The notes under the pieces: generated by a model | What the model was told of the DNA's origin: nothing | Databases searched by the model: none | What the model saw: only the letters and a program-made list of their open reading frames with translations | In this document: positions 1 to 6,541 of the stretch, piece by piece | Layout: each line of letters starts with the position of its first letter | Numbering within the stretch: the first letter of the stretch is position 1 | Position numbers and translations under genes: made by a program | Assembly: GCA_035547155.1 (NCBI GenBank) | Contig: DASZVJ010000204.1 | Coordinates: 1 to 18,687, forward strand | Origin: CAZNMF01 sp035547155 | GTDB taxonomy: Bacteria > Acidobacteriota > Vicinamibacteria > Vicinamibacterales > SCN-69-37 | DNA length: 18,687 nucleotides | Reading direction: 5' to 3'

Positions 1-1
1 C

Positions 2-232
2 GCGCGAGACGGCTACACGTTCGAGCACACCGTCCAATCCACCAAGCCGAAGTTTCTCGTGCAAGGGAGCCTGGACGAGATTTGCCCCATGAAAGACACC
101 TGGGCGTTCTACGCATCGCTGCCCGAGCCGAAGGAGTTGGCGGTCATCGACGGCGCCGATCACCTGTTCAATGGCCGCGCGACGGAAGTCGGCGATACGC
201 TCGAGGATCTGCTGGGAGATTTCGAAGGATGA
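2..232 (+). CDS. Alpha/beta hydrolase, C-terminal end (5' truncated by window)
   Basis: The open frame enters from the window edge and ends at the TGA at 230-232, giving 76 visible residues. The segment reads KPKFLVQGSLDEICP followed some 25 residues later by IDGADHLFNG. This is the layout of the last part of an alpha/beta hydrolase fold: a strand leading to the acidic triad residue (in GSLDEICP), then the catalytic histidine (in GADHLF) before a final helix. The nucleophile serine lies outside the window, so substrate cannot be inferred; small esterase or dienelactone-hydrolase-like enzymes of the COG2945 type share this ending. The stop codon overlaps the start of the following lipoprotein gene in an ATGA arrangement, which indicates translational coupling and one transcript. 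Confidence 0.75.
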   Translation, partial: ARDGYTFEHTVQSTKPKFLVQGSLDEICPMKDTWAFYASLPEPKELAVIDGADHLFNGRATEVGDTLEDLLGDFEG

Positions 233-861
233 GCTCGCGACGGATGACGACGCTCGCAGCCGCCATCGCCGCGCTGATCGCGGCGACGGCATGCTCGTCC
301 GGACCGCCGCCGCCCGTGACGACGCACTCGTACGAAGAGCAAGTGCAGGCGGCGCGCGCGAAGAAGGACGAGGCGTTCCGCGCGGCGGACAATCCGTATT
401 CGCCCGTTCCCCGCGCCGCACGTGCGTCGTTTCCCGGAATCGCGTACTTCCCGATCGACGCGCGCTATCGCGTCCCGGCCTCACTCCAGGAGCTGTCGCT
501 CGATCCGCCGGTCGTGATCCAGGTCCCCAACTCCGCGCACGAGCTCGAGTCGAAGGTCAAAGTGGGCGTGCTGTCGTTCATGCTGAACGGCACGACGTAC
601 ACGTTGTCCGCGTTCGCCGAGAACGCGAACGACATCCAGCGCCTCTGGGTGCCGTTCCGCGATCGCACGAGCGGCGTGACGACGTACGGCGGCGGCCGGT
701 TCCTCGATCTCGATCGCACCGCCACAGGCCTGTACGACCTGGACTTCAACGCCGCCTATCATCCGAACTGCGTGTACGATTCGAGCTGGGTCTGCCCGTA
801 TCCGCCCGACGAAAACCGGCTGCCGATCGCCATCGACGCGGGAGAGCGGCTCCGGCCCTGA
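229..861 (+). CDS. DUF1684 family lipoprotein
   Basis: A 210-residue protein. The ATG at 229 overlaps the upstream stop (ATGA) and gives a short basic N-terminus, a hydrophobic segment (about residues 7-20) and Cys22 in ATAC, as expected for a lipoprotein signal peptide. An in-frame ATG at 82 would put the signal sequence about 50 residues inside the protein, so it was not chosen. The C-terminal half carries the conserved DUF1684 signature: WVPFRDRTSGVTTYGGGRFL (about 140-159), then DFNAAYHPNCVYDSSWVCPY (172-191) and PPDENRLPIAIDAGER. Two cysteines (181 and 189) lie in the second block. DUF1684 proteins occur widely as secreted or cytosolic proteins of unknown biochemical function. The neighbours, a hydrolase and a SirB1-like protein, do not fix a role. 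Family assignment is from recalled motifs. Confidence 0.85.
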   Translation: MSSRRMTTLAAAIAALIAATACSSGPPPPVTTHSYEEQVQAARAKKDEAFRAADNPYSPVPRAARASFPGIAYFPIDARYRVPASLQELSLDPPVVIQVPNSAHELESKVKVGVLSFMLNGTTYTLSAFAENANDIQRLWVPFRDRTSGVTTYGGGRFLDLDRTATGLYDLDFNAAYHPNCVYDSSWVCPYPPDENRLPIAIDAGERLRP

Positions 862-869
862 CCTCACTG

Positions 870-1718
870 ATGCGCTCGTCTTCACTGGCGGACGAGATCG
901 GCGCGGCGCTCGAGTCGGGACCGGACGGGCTGACGCGAGCCGCGATGCTCATCAGCCGCGTCGAATCTCCTCATCTCGCGTTCGCGCCGGCGCTCGCTGA
1001 GATCGACGTGCTTGGGGCTCGAGCCGAAGCGCGCATCGCACTCGCCGGATCGTCCTGCCGCGATCGGATCCGCGCGATCAACGCGGTGCTCTATGACGAA
1101 GCCGGCTTCCGCGGCAACCGCGATCACTACGACGACGTCCGCAACAGCCTGTTGACGATGGTGCTCGAGCGGCGGCTCGGGATTCCGGTCAGCCTGGCCG
1201 TCATTTACATGGCAGTCGCACGGCGCGCCGGACTCGACGTGCGCGGCGTGCCGTTCCCCGGCCACTTCCTCTTGCGCGTTCGTGGCGATGACGACGACGC
1301 GATCATCCTCGATCCATTCGACGAGGGCCGCGAGTTGGACGCCGCGGAGCAGCGCGCGCTGCTGGCGCGACATGCGGGCGACGAGGCGGAATTCGACGCG
1401 CGCGTGCTCGAACCGTGCTCGAATCGCGCGATCGTCGTACGCATGCTCAACAATCTGAAACGGCTGTACGTGGGCGCGCGGTCATTTGCGCAGGCGTGGC
1501 ACGTGACGGACTTACTGGTCACGCTCGATGACGGCCAGCCCGAGGACGTGCGCGATCGCGGGCTCCTCGCCTATCACCTCGACGATTTTCCAGGGGCGCT
1601 ACGGGATTTAGAACGCTATCTCGGCACGCCAGGACCGATGCGGGAGGAGACGGCCGAGCGTCGTCAGATCTGGGAGCACGTGAGCGCGCTGCGAAGGCGG
1701 GTGGCGGGACTGAACTGA
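870..1718 (+). CDS. SirB1-family transglutaminase-like / TPR protein
   Basis: A 282-residue protein that starts 8 bases after the DUF1684 stop. The ATG at 870 is the first start beyond that stop that leaves the domain intact; the frame is open far upstream but only inside the previous genes. The core reads RNSLLTMVLERRLGIPVSLA (91-110) and VPFPGHFLLRV (127-137), then ILDPFD (146-151). This is the SirB1 / Transglut_core2 pattern. The C-terminal part (about 190-275) is helical and fits the TPR-like tail of the family, with NNLKRLYV and a DFPGALRDLERYL repeat. No cysteine occurs between residues 64 and 182, so the usual transglutaminase nucleophile appears absent while His132 and Asp148 remain; this is usual for SirB1 proteins, whose biochemical function is not established. 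Probably co-transcribed with the two upstream genes. Confidence 0.85.
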   Translation: MRSSSLADEIGAALESGPDGLTRAAMLISRVESPHLAFAPALAEIDVLGARAEARIALAGSSCRDRIRAINAVLYDEAGFRGNRDHYDDVRNSLLTMVLERRLGIPVSLAVIYMAVARRAGLDVRGVPFPGHFLLRVRGDDDDAIILDPFDEGRELDAAEQRALLARHAGDEAEFDARVLEPCSNRAIVVRMLNNLKRLYVGARSFAQAWHVTDLLVTLDDGQPEDVRDRGLLAYHLDDFPGALRDLERYLGTPGPMREETAERRQIWEHVSALRRRVAGLN

Positions 1719-1725
1719 GACAACT

Positions 1726-1875
1726 CACTATCTCCCTCGCGCACTATCTCACTATCTGGATCGGTGCCCATCTCACTATCTGCCTTGCTGAACAACGCGT
1801 CAGCGGTGGGGCAGATAGCGAGATAGCCCGATGTCCAATAGCGCGATAGTGCGTTAGGGCGATAGCGCGATACGA
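1726..1875. repeat. Inverted array of degenerate octamers (array A)
   Basis: The left arm, 1726-1781, is seven octamer slots in perfect 8-base register. Four are exact CACTATCT (1726, 1742, 1750, 1774); the others are degenerate. After a spacer of about 31 bases the right arm, 1813-1875, carries the complementary motif as AGATAGCG, AGATAGCC, CGATGTC (one base short), CAATAGCG, CGATAGTG, CGTTAGGG, CGATAGCG and CGATACGA. The arms can pair over several units. The array fills the gap between the converging sirB1-like and glutamine synthetase genes and abuts the hairpin at 1877. No coding frame or known element explains it. Confidence 0.75.
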
Positions 1876-1876
1876 A

Positions 1877-1912
1877 TTGCCTCGTGCCAATCCAGAGATC
1901 GGCACGAGGCAA
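1877..1912 (-). terminator. Perfect 12-bp hairpin after glutamine synthetase
   Basis: TTGCCTCGTGCC (1877-1888) and GGCACGAGGCAA (1901-1912) are exact reverse complements around a 12-base loop. On the minus strand the hairpin lies 5 bases beyond the stop codon of the glutamine synthetase gene. The downstream tract (TTCGTATC) is poor in consecutive T, so it resembles an intrinsic terminator without a strong U-tract. It may act in both directions, as it sits between converging genes. Confidence 0.6.
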
Positions 1913-1917
1913 CACCT

Positions 1918-4101
1918 CTACTTGATGAACAGCATCTCGCGGTAGGTCGGCAGCGGCCAGAGGTCGTGCGGCATGATGACCTCCAGCTGGTCGGCGACCT
2001 CGCGAAGATCGCTCATCGCCGGCACGATCGTGTCGCGCATGTACTTCGCGTGCTTCTCCACGCCGCCCGTGTGCGCGTCGAGCGCCTTGGCCAGCTTCTC
2101 GGTGCCGGTGCGGAACTCGTCGACGAGCTTCGTCACCTGATCGAGCAGCTTCTTGCCTTCCTTCGTCGTGCCGCCCGCGTCCTTGACCGCCTTGACCGAC
2201 GCGGCCACGTCCATCTGGAACTGGAGCGCCGCCGGCAGCACGTAGCGGTTGGCGAGCAGCACCATGACCTGCGCCTCGACGTTCAGCGTCTTGATGTAGG
2301 TCTCGAGGTTGATCTCGTACCGCGCGTTCAGCTCGCGCTCGTTGAGCACCTTGTACTTCTCGAACGTGGTGATGACGTCCGGCTTCATCAGCTCGGGCAG
2401 CGCATCCACCGTGTTCGTCAGGTTGAGCAGGCCGCGCTTGGCCGCGTCCTTCTTCCATTCCTCCGAGTAGCCGTTGCCGTTGAAGATGATCCGCTTGTTC
2501 TCCTTGATCAACTTCGGCAGCAGATCGGCGACCGCGTCCTCGAGCGACTTCTTGCCCTTGCCGGTGGTCGCGTCCTCGAGCAGCGTGGCGATGTAGTCGA
2601 GCGACTCGGTGACGGCGACGTTCAGCGCGATGTTCGGGAACGCGATGCTCTGGCCCGACGAGACCGCGCGGAACTCGAACTTGTTGCCGGTGAACGCGAA
2701 CGGGCTCGTGCGGTTGCGATCGCCCGCGTCGCGCGGCAACTTCGGCAGCACGGAGACGCCGGTGTCGAGAATGCCGCCGTGCTTGGTCGTCTTCGCGCCG
2801 CCCTTCTCGATCTGCTGGAAGATGTCGGTCAGCTGATCGCCCAGGAACACGGAGATGATCGCCGGCGGCGCTTCGTTCGCGCCGAGACGATGATCGTTGC
2901 CGGCGCTCGCGATCGACATGCGGAGCAGCCCCTGGTAGCGGTTGACGGCGCGCAACACGGCCGAGCAGAAGACGAGGAACTGCAGGTTCTCGTGCGGGGT
3001 GTCGCCGGGGTTGAGCAGGTTGTTGCCCGCGTCGTCGCTCATGCTCCAGTTCAGGTGCTTGCCGCTGCCGTTGACGCCCGCGAACGGCTTCTCGTGCAGC
3101 AGACAGGCCAAACCGTACTTCGGCGCGGTCCGCCGCAGCACTTCCATCGTCATCATCTGATGATCGGTCGCGACGTTGGCGTTCTCGAAGATCGGCGCGA
3201 TCTCGTACTGGCTCGGCGCGACTTCGTTGTGGCGCGTCTTGATCGGCACGCCGACCTTGTAGAGCTCGGTCTCGACGTCGTGCATGAACGCGAGCACGCG
3301 GTCCGGAATCGAGCCGAAGTACTGATCCTCGAGCTCCTGGCCCTTCGGCGGCTTGGCGCCGAACAGCGTGCGGCCGCCGTTGATCAGATCCGGACGCGCG
3401 AAGTAGAACGCGCGATCGATGAGGAAGTACTCCTGCTCGGGACCGCAGGTCGTGACGACGCGCGCGGCCTTCGAGCCGAAGAGCTTGAGGATGCGCAGCG
3501 CTTGCGCCGACAGGGCTTCCATCGAGCGCAGCAGCGGCGTCTTCTTGTCGAGCGACTCACCCGTCCAGCTCACGAACGCGGTCGGAATCACGAGCGTCGT
3601 GCCGTTCTGCGTCACGAGCAGCCACGGCGAGCTCGTCGGATCCCACGCCGTGTAGCCGCGCGCCTCGAACGTGGAGCGCATGCCGCCGGACGGGAAGCTC
3701 GACGCGTCGGGCTCGCCCTTGATCAGCTCCTTGCCGCCGAACTCGGCGACGGCACGGCCGTCGGACGTGGGCGAGAGAAACGCATCGTGCTTCTCGGCGG
3801 TGATGCCCGTGAGCGGCTGGAACCAGTGCGTGTAGTGCGTGGCACCGTGCTCGATCGCCCAGTCCTTCATCGTCGCGGCGATGATGTCTGCCGTCGACGC
3901 GTCGAGCGGCGCGCCCTGCGTGATCGTCTTGCGGAGCGCCTTGTAGACGTCCTTGGGCAGACGCTGACGCTGGATCGCGTCGTTGAACGTCAACGATCCG
4001 AATTTCTCGGCGGCCTTCGACGGCGACGGCGATGCCTCGCCAACGCTGATGTCCCACGCAATGATGCTCTTGGTCGCGTTCTGGAGAGCTGACGAGCTCA
4101 T
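1918..4101 (-). CDS. glnN: Glutamine synthetase type III
   Basis: A 727-residue enzyme, the usual size for type III glutamine synthetase (ATP-dependent condensation of glutamate and ammonia in the cytoplasm). The ATG at 4101 is preceded by a good ribosome binding site, GGAAGGAA, 9 bases upstream; the frame stays open to 4194 but that extension lacks a site and would enclose the ribosome binding site. Visible type III blocks are FPSGGMRSTFEARGYTAWDP (136-155), GPEQEYF (220-226, metal-binding glutamates), TRHNEVAPSQYEIAPIFE (289-306), GVNGSGKHLNWS (342-353), GNDHRLGANEAPPAI (401-415) and RNRTSPFAFTGNKFEFRAVS (462-481). The C-terminal 200 residues are mainly helical, as in the family. It stands alone, with convergent sirB1-like and divergent Nudix neighbours and no nitrogen-regulator gene nearby. 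Clearly distinct from 450-470-residue type I enzymes. Confidence 0.97.
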   Translation of the reverse strand: MSSSALQNATKSIIAWDISVGEASPSPSKAAEKFGSLTFNDAIQRQRLPKDVYKALRKTITQGAPLDASTADIIAATMKDWAIEHGATHYTHWFQPLTGITAEKHDAFLSPTSDGRAVAEFGGKELIKGEPDASSFPSGGMRSTFEARGYTAWDPTSSPWLLVTQNGTTLVIPTAFVSWTGESLDKKTPLLRSMEALSAQALRILKLFGSKAARVVTTCGPEQEYFLIDRAFYFARPDLINGGRTLFGAKPPKGQELEDQYFGSIPDRVLAFMHDVETELYKVGVPIKTRHNEVAPSQYEIAPIFENANVATDHQMMTMEVLRRTAPKYGLACLLHEKPFAGVNGSGKHLNWSMSDDAGNNLLNPGDTPHENLQFLVFCSAVLRAVNRYQGLLRMSIASAGNDHRLGANEAPPAIISVFLGDQLTDIFQQIEKGGAKTTKHGGILDTGVSVLPKLPRDAGDRNRTSPFAFTGNKFEFRAVSSGQSIAFPNIALNVAVTESLDYIATLLEDATTGKGKKSLEDAVADLLPKLIKENKRIIFNGNGYSEEWKKDAAKRGLLNLTNTVDALPELMKPDVITTFEKYKVLNERELNARYEINLETYIKTLNVEAQVMVLLANRYVLPAALQFQMDVAASVKAVKDAGGTTKEGKKLLDQVTKLVDEFRTGTEKLAKALDAHTGGVEKHAKYMRDTIVPAMSDLREVADQLEVIMPHDLWPLPTYREMLFIK

Positions 4102-4110
4102 GAGGTGTGC

Positions 4111-4118
4111 TTCCTTCC
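4111..4118 (-). promoter_or_regulatory. Ribosome binding site of glnN
   Basis: GGAAGGAA on the minus strand ends 9 bases before the ATG at 4101. It decides between this start and the 31-codon-longer frame that begins at 4194. Confidence 0.65.
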
Positions 4119-4177
4119 TGGTCGTGAATGAGAGCGACGGAATAGCGGCGTTCCCGGCCGGCACCCGGCAGCGAAAC

Positions 4178-4211
4178 TGCTCTATTCTTGCCATGCGTCG
4201 GCAAAAGTAAA
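4178..4211 (-). promoter_or_regulatory. Possible glnN promoter (sigma-70 and/or sigma-54 like)
   Basis: On the minus strand TTTACT (4211-4206) and AAGAAT (4189-4184) are separated by 16 bases, each matching 4 of 6 positions of the sigma-70 hexamers. Overlapping this, TGGCAAGAATAGAGCA (4193-4178) keeps the GG-N10-GC spacing of a sigma-54 -24/-12 element, although the -12 half (GAGCA) is a poor match to TTGCA. Both would place transcription start some 70 bases upstream of the glnN ATG. Neither was tested, and chance matches of this quality are common. Confidence 0.28.
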
Positions 4212-4312
4212 GAGTCCCAGGCGCGATCTGTACGGGTTTTTTTCGACGGCGATCGCGCCCTCACCGGCTGGCCGACAAAGTTGCAGACACGATTCGTTGA
4301 AAGCGAACATTA

Positions 4313-4942
4313 GTGTCGATCGCGCATCTCGAAGCGTTCTTGCGCCGGCGCCTGGCCGGCCCGCTGCCCGGGCCCGATGCCCAGCGGCGATTCGCGCCGC
4401 TGCCGCACCTCCCCGGATGGTCGCCGGAACAACGGCCGGCAGACGCACGGCGTGCGGCCGTGCTGCTGTTGTTCTATCCCTCGCACGCTGGCGTGATGAT
4501 TCCGCTCACGGTACGAGACACGCAGCTGCCGCAACACGCGGGGCAGATCAGCTTGCCTGGCGGCGCGATCGATCCCGGCGAATCGAACGACGCGGCGGCC
4601 CTACGTGAAGCGAGCGAAGAGATTGGTGTTCGTGCGGACGAGGTCCGGATCGCCGGCGCGCTGTCGTCGCTGTGGATTCCCGTCAGCAACTTCGTGCTCA
4701 CGCCGATCGTCGGCGTGACCGATACGCGGCCTGTGTTCCAGCTGCGTCTCGGCGAAGTCTCGGCGGTCATCGAGGCCCCGCTCGATCACCTGCGTGATCC
4801 CGCCCACGTACGCTGGGGGACACGCACACGACGCGGCGAGCCCATCGAGTACCCGTACATCGCGATCGATGACCACGTGATCTGGGGCGCGACGGCGATG
4901 GTGCTGGGCGAGGCCATCGCGCTCTTCACGGCAGAACGGTGA
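4313..4942 (+). CDS. Nudix hydrolase, NudL-like CoA pyrophosphatase
   Basis: A 209-residue protein. Translation starts at GTG 4313: an in-frame stop at 4298 leaves no other usual start codon upstream, and GAAAG at 4299-4303 is a weak ribosome binding site. The complete Nudix box runs from Gly84 to Val106 (G-x5-E-x7-REASEEIGV) and supplies the metal-binding glutamates. Just before it, LTVRDTQLPQHAGQISLPGG (65-84) matches the UPF0035 signature that marks the CoA pyrophosphatase branch (hydrolysis of CoA and derivatives to phosphopantetheine and 3',5'-ADP). The C-terminal YPYIAIDDHVIWGATAMVL (about 182-200) also fits this branch. It is divergent from glnN and converges on the metallopeptidase gene with a 24-base gap. 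Substrate is inferred from family only. Confidence 0.9.
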   Translation: MSIAHLEAFLRRRLAGPLPGPDAQRRFAPLPHLPGWSPEQRPADARRAAVLLLFYPSHAGVMIPLTVRDTQLPQHAGQISLPGGAIDPGESNDAAALREASEEIGVRADEVRIAGALSSLWIPVSNFVLTPIVGVTDTRPVFQLRLGEVSAVIEAPLDHLRDPAHVRWGTRTRRGEPIEYPYIAIDDHVIWGATAMVLGEAIALFTAER

Positions 4943-4943
4943 C

Positions 4944-4964
4944 TGCGGTCTGCGGTCTGCGGAC
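4944..4964. repeat. Three heptamer repeats (array C)
   Basis: TGCGGTC, TGCGGTC and TGCGGAC follow one another without gaps in the 24-base space between the converging Nudix and metallopeptidase genes. The unit resembles the CTGCGGG found near 12294-12300. Confidence 0.6.
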
Positions 4965-4966
4965 CG
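4953..4966. terminator. Small hairpin between convergent genes
   Basis: CGGTC (4953-4957) and GACCG (4962-4966) form a 5-bp stem around TGCG. It lies directly between the two stop codons and could serve both genes, but it is short and has no T-tract, so it is weak evidence for termination. Confidence 0.3.
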
Positions 4967-5704
4967 TCAGAGCAGTTCCCTCCCGTGCGCGCGCAGCCAG
5001 CGCTCGGCGTCGCGCCAGGACGGGCACAGCCGGTCGACCTCGCGCCAGAAGCGGCGCGAATGATTGGGCTGACGCAAGTGCGCCAGCTCGTGCAGCATCA
5101 CGTAGTCGGCAACGTCGGGCGGCATCTGCACGAGCCGCCAGTTCAGCGTGATGGCGCCCTTGCCCGAGCACGCACCCCAGCGCGACTGCTGATCGCGCAC
5201 GCGCACGCTCGCCGGCGACAAGCCGTGCTCGCTCGCCAGCGCGAGGCAGCGGGACGGCAGCTCACGCGTCGCGGCCGCACGCCAGTGCGCCTGCAGCACC
5301 GCGCGCACGTCCTGACGCGGTCCGCACGTCACACGCGTCTCGCCGACGCGCACCGCGACGTCCTCGACGCTCAGCGTCAGGAGCACGCCGCGATACCAGA
5401 CGCGTGTACCGTCGCCCCACGTCGTGCGCGCCTGCACCGTCGCCCACTCGCGCGCGATCCACGCCGCTTCACGCTCCGCAAACGCCAGGCCTCCGGCGAT
5501 CGACGCGCCGCGCGGCACGGTCACGCGCAACTGGCCGTCCGCCGTCACGCGCAACACGTACCGCCGCGCCCATCGATGCCGCGCGATCACGATCGGAAAC
5601 ACGCGGCCGTCGATGGCCAGCTCGCGACGCGCGCTCGCGCGACGGACCGGTGCGGACCAGGGCAGGCGGAGCTGCACGGAGACATGGTAGTGGACCTCGG
5701 TCAT
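4967..5704 (-). CDS. YgjP-like (DUF45) zinc metallopeptidase
   Basis: A 245-residue protein of the YgjP/DUF45 family, predicted cytosolic zinc metallopeptidase of mostly unknown substrate. The zinc site is HELAH at 205-209 with a third ligand probably His215 in NHSRRFW. Upstream blocks RDQQSRWGACSGKGAITLNW (170-189) and MPPDVADYVMLHELAHL are typical, as is CPSWRDAERWL near the end. The N-terminal half is beta-rich (VLRVTADGQLRVTVPRG). Start choice is uncertain. The ATG at 5704 lies exactly at the edge of the octamer array and has no ribosome binding site. A GTG at 5677 would give 236 residues, with GAGG 17 bases upstream. The frame stays open to 5905 but that part is the repeat array and the regulator's operator. 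It converges on the Nudix gene. Confidence 0.85.
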   Translation of the reverse strand: MTEVHYHVSVQLRLPWSAPVRRASARRELAIDGRVFPIVIARHRWARRYVLRVTADGQLRVTVPRGASIAGGLAFAEREAAWIAREWATVQARTTWGDGTRVWYRGVLLTLSVEDVAVRVGETRVTCGPRQDVRAVLQAHWRAAATRELPSRCLALASEHGLSPASVRVRDQQSRWGACSGKGAITLNWRLVQMPPDVADYVMLHELAHLRQPNHSRRFWREVDRLCPSWRDAERWLRAHGRELL

Positions 5705-5806
5705 CGGGTCATCGGGACATCGGGACATCGGGACATCGGGCCGATCGAGCCATTGGCTCCGGAATGTTCGATGACCCGATGTCCCGATAGCCAGATGACC
5801 CGATAT
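5701..5806. repeat. Inverted array of octamers with central hairpin (array B)
   Basis: The left arm, 5701-5740, is five uninterrupted octamers: TCATCGGG twice, then ACATCGGG three times. The right arm, about 5767-5806, holds the complementary units in the same 8-base register: a partial CGATGA, then CCCGATGT, CCCGATAG, CCAGATGA and CCCGATAT. The middle contains its own palindrome, GAGCC-ATT-GGCTC (5747-5759). The whole can fold as a long interrupted hairpin. It lies in the divergent gap between the metallopeptidase and the tetR-like gene and reaches into the proposed metallopeptidase start codon. Confidence 0.8.
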
Positions 5807-5887
5807 CGTCGCTTGTGCCTCGACGGAACAACCTGTCCAGATCTGGCGTCTATGTGAGAGATTTTCGAGCCTGATACTCATACGCAA

Positions 5888-5903
5888 GCAAGTGGTTACT
5901 TGC
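5888..5903. promoter_or_regulatory. Probable TetR-type operator
   Basis: GCAAGT-GGTT-ACTTGC is a perfect inverted repeat with 6-base arms and a 4-base centre. It ends 35 bases before the start codon of the TetR-family gene. A possible -10 element GATACT (5873-5878) lies just upstream, so the palindrome would cover the transcription start region. Position and symmetry are those of an autoregulatory operator controlling the efflux operon. I could not identify a convincing -35. Confidence 0.65.
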
Positions 5904-5938
5904 ATTCAGGGGAGTAGTCGGGCTAGGGTACCAGGGCA

Positions 5939-6541
5939 ATGGACGTGCGAGAGGCGCTGTTGGAAGCCGCCGCCAAAGTGTTCGCCGAGCTCGGCATGCG
6001 CGGGGCCACGACGAAACGGATCGCGCAGGAAGCCGGCGTCAACGAGGTCACGCTCTTCCGGCATTTCAAGAGCAAGGACGATCTGCTCCAGGCCGCGCTC
6101 GAGGCCTACGCCAGGCGGTCACAGGCGCGGACGCTGCCGGATCATCCGGCCCATCCGCGCGAGGAGCTCATCGAGTGGTGCCGCGCGCACTATCGCGATC
6201 TGCACAAACACCGCTCCCTGATCCGCAAGACGATGAGCGAGCACGAAGAGCATCCTGCGCACTGCGCCACGGGCATGCAGGTCTCGGTGCGCGTGGCCGA
6301 CGAGCTCAAACGCTATTTGAACGGCCTCAAGGACGAGGGCTTCGCCGCTGGCACCTGGGATGCGCTGGCGGCGACGAACATGCTGATCGGCGCGCTCTTC
6401 AGCGACGCCATGGGCCGCGACACGATGCCCGAGCGCTACCCGTACAGCATGCGTGACGCGGTCGAGCTCTACGTGGATTTGCTGCTCGCGGCCATTGGCG
6501 CCAAGCCAGCGCCGCGCTCGGGACGAGGACGCCACGCATGA
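5939..6541 (+). CDS. TetR-family transcriptional regulator of the efflux operon
   Basis: A 200-residue regulator starting at ATG 5939, with AGGG at 5925-5928 ten bases upstream. The N-terminus has the TetR DNA-binding domain: ALLEAAAKVFAELGMRGATT (residues 6-25) followed by KRIAQEAGVNEVTLFRHFKS (26-45), the helix-turn-helix with its characteristic TLFRHF recognition helix. The remainder is helical, as expected for the ligand-binding and dimer domain; its inducer cannot be predicted. The gene is first in a plus-strand operon and its TGA overlaps the ATG of the tolC-like gene (ATGA), so it is co-transcribed with the pump. Together with the palindrome at 5888-5903 this strongly suggests a repressor that controls its own operon, as AcrR- or TtgR-type proteins do, except that it lies in cis within the operon rather than divergently. 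Confidence 0.93.
   Translation: MDVREALLEAAAKVFAELGMRGATTKRIAQEAGVNEVTLFRHFKSKDDLLQAALEAYARRSQARTLPDHPAHPREELIEWCRAHYRDLHKHRSLIRKTMSEHEEHPAHCATGMQVSVRVADELKRYLNGLKDEGFAAGTWDALAATNMLIGALFSDAMGRDTMPERYPYSMRDAVELYVDLLLAAIGAKPAPRSGRGRHA

Noticed and set aside
82..228. Upstream start at 82 for the DUF1684 lipoprotein
   Set aside because: It would place the lipoprotein signal internally and overlap the upstream hydrolase gene heavily.
1966..4092. 708-codon open frame on the plus strand opposite glutamine synthetase
   Set aside because: Arg/Leu/Val/Asp-rich shadow without motifs, fully antisense to an unmistakable glnN.
4102..4194. 31-codon N-terminal extension of glutamine synthetase
   Set aside because: It would include the ribosome binding site of the internal ATG and adds sequence not seen in the family.
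5701..5806. CRISPR array
   Set aside because: Units are 8 bases with no spacers, and no cas genes are present.
5705..5905. N-terminal extension of the metallopeptidase frame up to 5905
   Set aside because: It translates the octamer array and the regulator's operator and would make the protein much longer than the family; treated as non-coding.
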